The position numbers were made by a program, and so were the translations under genes. Below the pieces are notes generated by a model. It saw only the letters and a program-made list of their open reading frames with translations, searched no databases and was not told the origin of the DNA. A stretch of DNA of 64,000 bases from Sciurus carolinensis (taxonomy: Eukaryota; Chordata; Mammalia; Rodentia; Sciuridae): the NCBI RefSeq assembly GCF_902686445.1, contig NC_062218.1, positions 135,331,241 through 135,395,240 of the forward strand, given 5' to 3'. Positions 55,855 through 64,000 of the stretch are shown here, piece after piece; position 1 is the first letter of the stretch, and every line of letters starts with the position of its first letter.

Positions 55855-56645
55855 TACTCAAAATCAAAATTACCCTAAGATTCCATCTCACCCCAATTAG
55901 AATGACTATTATTAAGAATACAAGTAACAACAGGTGTTGGTGAGGATGTGGGGGAAAAGGTACACTCATACATTGCTGGTGGGGTTGCAAATTGGTGCAC
56001 TCTGGAAAGCGGTATGGAGATTCCTTAAGAAATTTGGAATGGAACCACCATTTGAGCCAGCTATTCCGCTCCTTGGTTTACACTCAAGGGACTTAAAATC
56101 AGCATACTGCAGTGACACAATCACATCAAGGTTTGTAGCAACTCAATTCACAATAGCCAAGCTATGGAACCAACCTAGGTACCCTTCAAGAGATGAATGG
56201 AGCCGTGGTATATATATACAATGGAATATTACTCAGCCATAAAGAAGAATAAAATTATGGCATTTACAGGTAAATGGATGGAGTTGGAGAAAATCATGCT
56301 AAGTGAGATAAGTCAATCCAAAAAACCAAAGGCAGAATATTTTCTCTGGTAAGTGGATGCTGATACATTATGGGGGTGGGTGGTGGTACGGGAAGAATGG
56401 AGGAACTTCGGATTGTGTAGAGGAAAATGTGGGGAGGGGCAGTGGGCAAGAGGAAGGAAAGATGGTGGAGTGAGATAAACATCATTAACCTATGTATATA
56501 TATGATTACCTGAATGGTGTGACTTTGCATCATGTACAACACGAGAAATAAAAAGTTATACTCCATTTGTGTACAATGCATCAAAATGCATTCTACTGTC
56601 ATGTATAACTAAATAGAACAAATACTTTAAAAATGTTTTAAAAAG
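55855..56645 (+). mobile_element. L1 3' end, sense
   Basis: 'gattccatctcaccccaatt', 'acattgctggtggggttgca', 'ctatggaaccaacctaggta', 'atggaatattactcagccat', 'ccatttgtgtacaatgcatc', ending 'catgtataactaaatagaac' with an A-rich end. The 102-codon ORF at 55934-56242 is the tail of the L1 ORF2/3' UTR region and not a functional gene. Confidence 0.94.
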
Positions 56646-57031
56646 ATCCTTATATGCCTCTTCATCTGCCTGCCCATTGGTGTCCTTTATAATAAAATAT
56701 GATTGCCAATGAAAAGGGAAATTACCTAGTTGTGCCTGATCTAATCTCAGGAGTCCTACCTACATGGGTCTAGAGGAGAGAGAGATGAAATCAGAGGGAT
56801 TTGCAGAGTGAGAGGCCTTTGGAGGGGGCCAGGAACTGTGGGCAGCCTCCAGGAGCTAAGAGTAGTTCCTGGCCATTAGCCACAAGGACCTCAATTCTGC
56901 CAACAGTTGTATGAGCTTGAAAAAGCCCCCAGAGCTCCTAAAAGGAACACAGGCCTGCTCTCACCATGACACAGCCTTGAGAGACCCTGAATGGAAGATG
57001 CAGAGTTTTGACCTCAAGTTTTAAGCTTCTA
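56646..57031. other. Unassigned intergenic DNA
   Basis: Could include an LTR 3' end near 56940-57020, but I cannot place it firmly. Confidence 0.3.
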
Positions 57032-57122
57032 GGGCTGGAATGTAACCCAGGGGTAGAGTGATTGCCTAGTGTGTGCAAGGTCCTGGTTTCCATCCCTAGG
57101 ACCACTAAATAAATAAGTAAAA
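57032..57122 (+). mobile_element. ID-type SINE
   Basis: 'gggctggaatgtaacccagg', 'gcaaggtcctggtttccatc', tail (AAAT)n. More diverged than most copies here. Confidence 0.9.
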
Positions 57123-57194
57123 TGTTAAGCTGCTAAATCAGGAGTAATTTGTTATACAGCAATAGAAATTAAATATGAAGGTAAGGCCGTTACA

Positions 57195-57340
57195 GGATGA
57201 CTGAGTTATCGACTGCTACAAACAAATTACCACAGAACTTAATGGCTCAAACAACATTTATCATTTCATAAAAGTCAAACATGCAGACAGGGCTTCATTG
57301 GATGTCTCTATGTCAGGGTCTCTGCCTCAACTCCTTCACA
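57195..57340 (-). mobile_element. Possible LTR fragment, antisense
   Basis: 'tgctacaaacaaattaccac' and 'gaacttaatggctcaaacaa' look like the antisense 3' part of an MLT1-type LTR. Confidence 0.55.
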
Positions 57341-57479
57341 CAGATGTCCTCATGGCTCGTTCCTTCTCTTCATTCAGGTTTCTGCTCCAGGGGCATCTCC
57401 TCCAAGGAACCTTCCAGGTCATGCTAGCATCCATCACTCTGTCTCCCTTGTAGCTACTTAATTTCTTTTCATTGTACTT
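57341..57479 (+). mobile_element. LINE-2 fragment
   Basis: 'ctcttcattcaggtttctgc' and 'ccaaggaaccttccaggtca' fit the L2 3' region. Confidence 0.55.
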
Positions 57480-57875
57480 GTTAGGGTTACATTGTGTCCT
57501 CCCCCCACCCCCGCAATACATATGGGAAGACTTAACCCCCTGCTGCATGGAAATGTGATCTTATTGGAAATAGAGTTTTTCCAGATATTATCAATTAAGA
57601 TAAGGTCTCACTGGATGACGGTGGGTCCTAACCCAATGATTGGTGTTCACAAAAGACAAGGGAATTTAGATCCAGAGACAGACACAGGGAAAATGCCATG
57701 TGTTGACTCAGGCAGAAATTAAAGTGATGAGTTTACAAGGCAAGGAATGCTAAGGCTTCTGGCAACCACCAGAAGCTAAGAGAGAGGCAAGCAAGGATCC
57801 TCCTTTAGTGCTTTTAGAGGGAGCGTAGCCCTGCCAGGACCTTGATGTTAGACTTCATGTCCACGATACAAGTAC
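57480..57875 (+). mobile_element. MLT1-like LTR
   Basis: 'gttagggttacattgtgtcc', 'aaatgtgatcttattggaaa', 'aattaagataaggtctcact', 'gcaaccaccagaagctaaga', 'ccaggaccttgatgttagac'. It is a long and well-ordered match to this old LTR class. Confidence 0.88.
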
Positions 57876-57967
57876 TCTGTATGCCACATTCCCCTGCAGT
57901 TAGAGGGATTAAAAAGAAATAGGACAAGTTGACTAATCAGATATGAATTTTATTTTTATTTTATTTA
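57876..57967. other. Unassigned spacer
   Basis: Short spacer between the LTR and the next SINE. Nothing recognised. Confidence 0.3.
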
Positions 57968-58052
57968 ATTTTCTGCAGTGCTGGTGATCAAACCCAGGGT
58001 TTGGTGCTCTCTGGGCAAGCAATCTACCACTGAGCTACATCCCCATCCCTGC
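57968..58052 (-). mobile_element. ID-type SINE, antisense
   Basis: 'gctggtgatcaaacccaggg' and 'aatctaccactgagctacat'. Confidence 0.92.
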
Positions 58053-58754
58053 ATTTTTATTTTTACATCTCGCTAGAGAAGATACTGAGATTTTAGGGAG
58101 GAGGGAAGTATTTTTAACAAACGCCTCAGACATGAACTCCAATAAAATAATTATTTTGTTATGAATATAATAAAGGAATAGAACCATTTAAATTTATATG
58201 TATGTAGCCTACTACTGTATTACCATAACCTATTTATGAACTCCATTTCACTGACTGCCAGTTTTGGGAACAAGTTCTAGTTTCACTAAAAACAAGGAAA
58301 GAAGAACTAGGCAGGGGAACCCGTAAAGTTAATTATGAAAGAAATTGAGTCAAGATTGTGGCTCCCTGGGGCTCCTTTGAGACCCTGATGAAAGCTCAGG
58401 GCGCAGACAGAAGTGCCTATTCATGCAAAATCTCATGCGTTTTGAGAATTTCCTGCATGCAGGTTAAGAGCTCTTGTTCTAAGGAATTTTTCAAAGTAGG
58501 TTCATTTTCCTGACAGAGAATGACCTCAAGTCTCTTGCTTTCCTTTTGCAGGGGGTGGGATGGGGGCCATGTGTAGACATGAGTGCTGAGCACTATTTCA
58601 TGAGGTTGCCGGAAATTAAAAAGGTTAGATCTTATTAAAGGAAATGAACGCATTCGAATGCAAATTAATAACCTGATATGATTGTTCAGCATCTTTCTCC
58701 CAAGGTTCTTGATGTGCTTGTTTTATTGTTTGTTTTATTGTTTGTTTGTTTGTT
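58053..58754. other. Unassigned intergenic DNA
   Basis: A 91-codon minus ORF (58417-58692) has no recognised family. A (TTTG)n tract lies at about 58727-58758, next to the following SINE. Confidence 0.4.
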
Positions 58755-58966
58755 TGTTTTGGTACCTAGTATTGAATCTAGGGGTGCATAAACCACTGAG
58801 CCATATCCCTGTCCCCTCCCATTTTAAATATTTAATTTTTGAGACAGGATCTCCCTAAGTTGCTTAGGCCCTCACTGACTTGCTGAGTCTGGCTTTGAAC
58901 TCATGATCCTCCTGCCTCAGCCTCTAGAGTTGTTGGGAATACAGGCGTGTGAGACTATGCTCCGCA
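58755..58966 (-). mobile_element. Dimeric 7SL-tRNA SINE, antisense
   Basis: ID half at left ('aaaccactgagccatatccc'), 7SL half at right ('tttgagacaggatctcccta', 'gatcctcctgcctcagcctc'). Confidence 0.92.
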
Positions 58967-58980
58967 AGCTGCTTGTTTTT

Positions 58981-59109
58981 TTCTTTTTTTTTTTTTAATA
59001 TTTTTTTTAGAAGTTAATGGATCTTTATTTATATGCAGTGCTGAGAATCAAACTCAGTGCATTACACATGCTAGCCAAGCGCTCTACCACTGAGCCACAA
59101 CCCCAGCCC
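58981..59109 (-). mobile_element. Sciurid ID-type SINE with 14-bp target-site duplication
   Basis: 'gctgagaatcaaactcagtg' and 'gctctaccactgagccacaa'. The 14 bases at 58967-58980 match 59110-59123 with one difference. Confidence 0.95.
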
Positions 59110-59267
59110 AGCTGCTTATTTTTAAGCAACCACAAATGAACCCCAGAGGGGCACTGGAGATCTGTGTAAGAGTGCTAAGAGTCCTACTCAGTGAGTTTCC
59201 AGGGAGTACCAGGGTATCACTAATTAGCCCATAGACTGATCAGAGATGACTGTCAGAGGAGGAGAAA

Positions 59268-59866
59268 CGATACTGGCTTTGGATCAGACTGGACCTCCCA
59301 GCTCTCTCATTAACCTGGGTAACCTTGGGCATATTACATAACCAGCCTGAGTCTCAGTTTTTCCAACTGTAAAATGGAAATAATAACCCCTTTAGAAGAT
59401 ATCTTGATCTGTTTTCTGCTTCTGTAACAGAATACCACAGACTGGGTAAATGATAAGCAATAGAAGTTTTATTTGGCTTATGGTTCTAGAGACAAGGAAG
59501 TCCAAGAGCATCTGGGGAGGCCATTCATAATGTACCATAGCTTGGTTAAAGGGCCAGCACACACAGCAAAGAGGAAAATCAGGCTGACCACATTCTTTTA
59601 ATCAGGAACCCACTTCTGCAATAACTAATCCAGTGATAACAGCATTAATCCATTTATGAGGGCACAGCCCTCCTGACCTACTCGCCACATAAAGGTTCCA
59701 CCTCTCAACACTCTTGTTTTCAGGATTAAGTTTCCAACACATGAATATGGGGTGGGAGACATGTTCAAGCCATAGCTGGGGGTGTTGTGGAAATTAGGAA
59801 TAATGCATAATGAGCACTTGGCACAGAAGTACTCCATGAATGGTAGCTATTACTGCTGCTGCCATG
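59268..59866 (+). mobile_element. MIR SINE split by an LTR
   Basis: Left part 59268-59399 ('taaccttgggcatattacat', 'ttccaactgtaaaatggaaa'). Right part 59778-59866 ('gtggaaattaggaataatgc', 'gagcacttggcacagaagta'). Together they read as one MIR. Confidence 0.82.
59400..59777 (-). mobile_element. ERVL-MaLR (MLT1-like) LTR inserted in MIR, antisense
   Basis: 'tgatctgttttctgcttctg', 'tacttggcttatggttctag'-like order, 'taaaggttccacctctcaac', 'catgttcaagccatagct'. The MIR text breaks cleanly on both sides. Confidence 0.8.
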
Positions 59867-60183
59867 TTAATATTATTAAAATTGACAATGCCTTACATTT
59901 TGTAATAACCCATATCTGGCTGTGCATCAGATGTATCTGAGAAGCACTGAAGACAAATTTCCAGTCTCCACCCAAGACCTCCTGAATCACACTTTCTTGG
60001 AATAGGGCCCGAGTGTGCCTGGCATCTGCAATTTGAAGCTTCAGAACCAGCTTCCTCCCTTGTCCACTCTGCTCTGGACCTCCAAAGACTGACCATAAAG
60101 GATGTAGCTTATGGTTGGGTCTCATTTGACCCTCCTGAAGAACACTGTACTAGTGGTACCCCTCAAGCAAAGAGATGTCCCTC
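59867..60183. other. Unassigned intergenic DNA
   Basis: A stretch at about 59885-60130 reads like an old MER-type repeat in antisense ('gtgcatcagatgtatctgag', 'gacctcctgaatcacacttt'), family not assigned. Confidence 0.4.
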
Positions 60184-60474
60184 AAACTCCTTTCACATAG
60201 CTTCTCCATGCAGCTTTCTCTCCAGGGACAGAGAACTGTTCCCTCCACGCTCCCTTTGTCTTTGGGACTGTTTTTAAATGCACCCAGGATTTTATTTTAT
60301 TAAGTATGATAAGATGACAGATGTGGGCACTCTTGTCCCTCCCAGCCACACTGCACTAGGAGTTCTGAATCTTTCTCTCACTTTCCTTTTTAATAAAATT
60401 ACTGCTCACTTACTTACCTCAGCAGCGTTTGTAGTGTTCATTCTTCGATTTGGTGGAACAGGAACCTGATTCCG
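60184..60474 (+). mobile_element. Probable ERV LTR fragment (R-U5 side)
   Basis: 'ttctctcactttccttttta' leads into an AATAAA signal at about 60391-60396, then 'tgttcattcttcgatttggt' and 'ggaacaggaacctgattccg', which resemble the R-U5 end of a class I ERV LTR. The left boundary is uncertain. It abuts the acyl-CoA synthetase retrocopy. Confidence 0.45.
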
Positions 60475-61905
60475 ATGACTGCCTGGACAGTTCTTATCCC
60501 AGGAACCACTCCACTGACCCAGAAAGACATCCCACTGACCCAGAAAGACATCCTCTACAGACTAGAGTCTTCAAAAGCAACGTGCATTATTACGGATGAC
60601 GTGTTGACCCAGCAGCGGATGCTGTTGCACCTGCATGTGAAAATCTTCACTCCACACTAATTGTGTCTTAGAACTCCAGAGAGGGTTGGGGGGAGATGAT
60701 GAAACATGCCAGTGACAGCCACACCTGTGTGAAGACAAAGCACAATGAGATGATGTCCATTTATTTCACCAGTGCAACAACTGGAGCTCCTAAAATGATC
60801 GGACACACCCACATCAGTTTTGCTGTAGGATTTTCTGTAAATGGGAGGTTCTGGTTGGATTTGACGCCCTCGGATGCGATGTGGAGTACCTCAGACACAA
60901 GCTGGGCAAAATCTGCATAGAGTAGTGTTTTTTCTCCACGGATCCAAGGAGTATACGTATTTGCACACCCCTTTCCCCATTTCGAGTCAAGTTCCATCTT
61001 ACAAATGCTCTCCAAGTTTCCCATCACCGTCTTCTGTTCAGCACCAGTTGCATACCGAATGCATGCACAGAATGATACGAGCAGCTATAAATTCAAGAAC
61101 TTAAAGCAGTGCATGAGTGCAGTCAACCCAGAAGTGATGGAGCAATGGAGAAATAGGATGGCCTGGATATCTAGGAATACAGTGAGGAAATGAAAATTAA
61201 GCCTGGCTCAATGGGAAAACCTTCTCCCAATTTTGATGTTAAGATTTTAGATGAAAATGGCAATATTCTACCTCCCGAACAGGAGATATTGGAATTCAAG
61301 TTCTACCTATTTTGCCTTTTTTGCTCATTCTGTAGATAATCCCTCAAAAATAGCTTCAACTCTTCATGGCAACTTCAATACCATAGTGACAGAGGATATA
61401 TGAACAAAGATGGATATTTCTAGTTTGTTACAAGATCAGATGATACCATATTATCCTCTGATAACAGGATTGGGCCATTTGAGGTGGAAAGTGCCTTGAT
61501 GGAGCAGGCTTTTATTGTTTTGAACCCTGATTAGAAGTAACATGATCAAGAACGACTAAACAAGGAGATTCAGGAGGATGTTAAAAAAACAAAAACCTAT
61601 AGCATCTTTTAAATATCCCAGAAAGATAGAATGTATTCAAGAGCTGCCAAAGACTATCAGTAGGAAGATAAAAGAAATGAACTAAATAAGAAGAAAGAAT
61701 GGAAAACAATTTAAGTTCATTCCATTATCATAGTACATGTAAAACAAATATGATATTTATAAATCTGTGGAAACCACAAGTTTAGGAAGAGGTGATTTTT
61801 AAAAATGTGCAGTATGCTTATAAACTGTTGATTTAAAATATTTTGTAATTATGGCATCAGAGGCTGAATTTTGAAATTAAATATTATAATAGGGGGGAAA
61901 AAAAA
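60475..61905 (+). pseudogene. ACSM3P: Processed pseudogene of an ACSM3-like medium-chain acyl-CoA synthetase
   Basis: The parent family (ACSM, ANL superfamily of adenylate-forming enzymes) activates medium-chain fatty acids to acyl-CoA in the mitochondrial matrix. Collinear coding similarity without introns runs from about residue TVLIPGTT (60484) to KEWKTI and a stop at 61712-61714. A probable 3' UTR follows, with ATTAAA at 61876-61881 and an A tract at 61898-61905. Recognisable blocks are TQKDILYRL, HASDSHTCVKTKHNE, the AMP-binding loop YFTSATTGAPKM (60762-60797; the usual Gly is Ala), [36 protein letters not shown] and RIGPFEVES. It is dead in several ways. All three frames are used: frame shifts between 60660 and 60696 and after about 61190. 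A conserved Trp codon is TAG at 60918-60920. Deletions remove the YGQTE core motif near 61165 and the segment before FIVLNP near 61507. A 21-bp unit is tandemly duplicated at 60512-60532/60533-60553. The 5' third of the gene is absent. ACSM3 is my best match from memory; another ACSM paralogue is possible. Confidence 0.88.
60512..60553 (+). repeat. 21-bp perfect tandem duplication within the pseudogene
   Basis: Two adjacent identical 21-mers (starting cactgacccag) encode PLTQKDI twice in frame. The parent protein has this segment once, so the copy arose after or during retrotransposition. Confidence 0.95.
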
Positions 61906-63885
61906 GGATGATGAATGTGGAGACAACCACCTTGAAAGAAAAGCAGGCCCGCAGGTGGAAGTGCCAGGGGGTTCAGGAGAGGAAGATGTGGGAGAGAGCA
62001 GGGGTCAGAGCTTTCCTTGAGGTTTTCAGAGGAGGGAAGGGACAAGGCAGGAAGGCAAGCTGAGCAAATTTAGGATTGGACAGTTAAGTAATTATTGCAA
62101 GTTTTGGGCTACCAAGTGTTCCCTAGTTATTTGGTACCTATTGTTGGAGTGATTTGGGGGCAGGAGAACTATTGATTTGGTGTGTAAGAGTTAGATAAAT
62201 CTATTGGTTGTGATATGGGTGTTGGACTGGGTTGCATACAAAAGATATGTTTGAAGGCAAGCCAGCTGTGTCTTTAGAAATTAGCCAGCCCTTAGACGGC
62301 AGTCTCTCCCTGGCCACCAAAACCCGAGGTGTTGAATAGGAGACCGCTGGGCCTTGAGGTTTCTGAAGATTCCCAGGCAATCACTGCAGACTTCAGACAG
62401 GCTTTTCCCAGTGACTTTCAGTGGTGGGCCCTGGAGACGAGGCTGGCTCCGTGGGACAGGAGGCATCCAGATCCAGTGTCCTGAGGTAGAAAGCACCTGT
62501 CTTCTGTGAGAGTCCAGACACTTTTGGGCAGGCAGCTATCCAGAAACACTGATTAATTTCAGGGTTTCAAGTCAAGCAAGATTCTTGGGTACCATGCATG
62601 AGCCAGGCATTTCCCCAGCGGCCTGGTCTTTGATTCACATTCCTGTTTGCATCCACCTTTCTGTCTTACAGCTCTGTTTTCTGTCTCTCTCTTTGGCCTG
62701 TTAATGAGCTCAGATTTGGACCTTCTACATCTTCCTTTCCTGATCTGCTGCTCAATATTTCCTGCTTAATGTGACTTCTGAATTGAAAGTGGACTTCAAC
62801 CTTGGGTGGATAACTGGGCATCTTTACAGGCTCGGCACACTCCCTGCTTCATGGAATTCTGCACAATTCTAGGCAGTCTTTAGAGCAAGGAAGACAGTTA
62901 TAATTGGTGACCTGGATTGGTAGGGGTCTGTAATCATAGGAGCGCAGGCTGCTCAGTCAATGGGCACTGTGCTTGCCTGAAGATACTAGCTCCTGGCTAA
63001 AGGACACAGGGTCAGGAAAGGTGAAGCCAGATGGAATGAAGACCTCTTGGTAGCTTCACCAGAGGAGGAAGGTTCAAACCCTGGATGGTCAGCTCAAAGC
63101 AAGCTACAGGCCTAAGGAGGGTCCTGGAGGAAGAGCTGAACCAGATGTTGATAGACCAGGACTTTCCACTAACTTATGAGTTTGATCCACAGCTGCTCTG
63201 TGTTTGTCTGGCAGATGTCTGCAGCCCTGGATGTGGAGAGAATGAAGTACTTGGAATTTAAAGGAACTGATTTAGTTGGCTGAAGTGATCACTTGCACTG
63301 TTAGATAAATGGGGTGGAAACATTTAAAAATGAATGAACCATATTATGATGATTAGAATAAAAGACCAGTGAGAAGAGATGCCTAAGAAAAATAAAAATA
63401 AAACCATGTTAGCGTGATGAAAGCTCCCTTTAGGCCTCTGCACAGTGGGCTGCGTGCATGAATCATTGGAGATGTTTCTTCTACCCATCCCTGCATGGCC
63501 ATTAAGACGCTCAGGGAGGAGTGCCCGGTCTCCTTCACATGACTGATTCTGGTTATCACCATCTGCAAGCAGCTTGCCTGGGACATGGTCAGCTTGATGG
63601 TTCTGCTGACAGGGCAGAGGCTTTCTGAAGAAAGGAGCAGATGGGAAAACTCCCCTGGTCTCTGTCAGTAATGCTGACAGACATAAGGCCAGGTCTCAGC
63701 TGCCTGCCTTGCACTGGGCTCACCCAACAGTGCTTGACTGGGGCCTTTCCCCAGGGCCATGGGTGAGGTGCCCATCTGCTCTCTTCATCTCACACCTATA
63801 TCCTGGAACTGATATACTTTCCGAATTTGGGTTGAACACGTGTATTATAGTCCTTTGTACATTGCGGTAGGGATTATAAAAACAA
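61906..63885. other. Repeat-poor unique stretch, 2.0 kb
   Basis: No transposon, exon or RNA gene recognised. ORFs are 60-71 codons. Confidence 0.45.
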
Positions 63886-64000
63886 CACAGTTGGCTCTCC
63901 ATATCTGCAGGGTCCTAATGTGCAGGTTCAAACAACCACAGATTGAAAATATTTAGAGAAAAAATTGCATCCATATGAAACACGTACAGACTTTTTCCTT
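63886..64000 (+). mobile_element. Tigger-type DNA transposon, cut by window edge
   Basis: Begins 'cacagttggctctccatatc', then 'aaacaaccacagattgaaaa' and 'cacgtacagactttttcctt'. It is the left part of the family whose inner part is seen at 33335-33545, and continues beyond the window. Confidence 0.82.

Noticed and set aside
55934..56242. 102-codon plus ORF resembling a conserved protein segment
   Set aside because: It is the end of an L1 ORF2-derived region, not an independent gene. Similar peptides arise from the L1 copies at 4150-4300 and 52903-53154 on the opposite strand.
60278..60469. 63-codon ORF just upstream of the pseudogene as the missing N-terminal part of the synthetase
   Set aside because: Its peptide does not resemble ACSM sequence, and the DNA looks like an LTR R-U5 segment. 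The closing GGTGT resembles ACSM RTGT only by chance length.

Overview
This 64 kb window is intergenic or deep-intronic DNA from a rodent of the squirrel-related clade (Sciuridae, for example a ground squirrel or marmot). The diagnosis rests on its SINEs. There are many short tRNA-Ala/ID-type elements ending in A-rich or (AAAT)n tails, plus 7SL-derived B1/Alu-like monomers. Several copies are dimers with a 7SL half followed by a tRNA/ID half, the B1-dID arrangement known from squirrels, dormice and relatives. I find no intact protein-coding gene, no convincing exon and no functional RNA gene. No open reading frame exceeds about 200 codons, and the longest ones match no family I recognise.

The one gene-derived feature is a decayed, intronless, 5'-truncated retrocopy of a medium-chain acyl-CoA synthetase, most like ACSM3, at about 60475-61905. 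It carries an in-frame stop, frameshifts, internal deletions and a short 3' A tract. A probable ERV LTR fragment abuts its 5' end.

Layout. 0-5 kb: a DNA-transposon relic, an L2 split by an L1, and a 1.3 kb minus-strand L1 3' end. 5-9.4 kb: MIR, MaLR LTR, SINEs and an ERV solo-LTR candidate. 9.5-13.4 kb: long old L1 fragments (ORF2 and 3' UTR, antisense) pierced by SINEs with clear target-site duplications. 13.6-19.3 kb: MaLR LTRs and a repeat-poor, GC-rich stretch (15.9-18.4 kb). 20-21.4 kb: an L1 containing a MaLR LTR that contains an ERV LTR. 23.1-23.6 kb: a Tigger/pogo transposon with a remnant transposase N-terminus. 24.7-26.6 kb: repeat-poor. 26.6-30 kb: L2, L1M, an LTR with an exact 5-bp target duplication, (CA)n, MIR and a MER2-like element. 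31-41 kb: MIR, L1M, Tigger, LTRs, microsatellites and SINEs. 41.5-44.9 kb: more L1 and DNA transposon, with a 120-135 bp direct duplication. 46-52 kb: SINE dimers, tandem SINEs and an LTR nested in another LTR. 52-56.7 kb: two younger L1 3' ends in opposite orientation. 57-59.9 kb: L2, MLT1, SINEs and a MIR split by an LTR. 60-64 kb: the retrocopy, a repeat-poor stretch and a Tigger fragment cut by the window edge.

Nothing here works together as a pathway. The interest is in insertion history: nested elements give a relative chronology of L2/MIR, then L1M and MLT1, then MaLR LTRs, then SINEs. I looked for a novel system and did not find one. Repeat family names come from recognition of consensus features by eye, and boundaries are usually good to within about 10-30 bases unless a target-site duplication is quoted.
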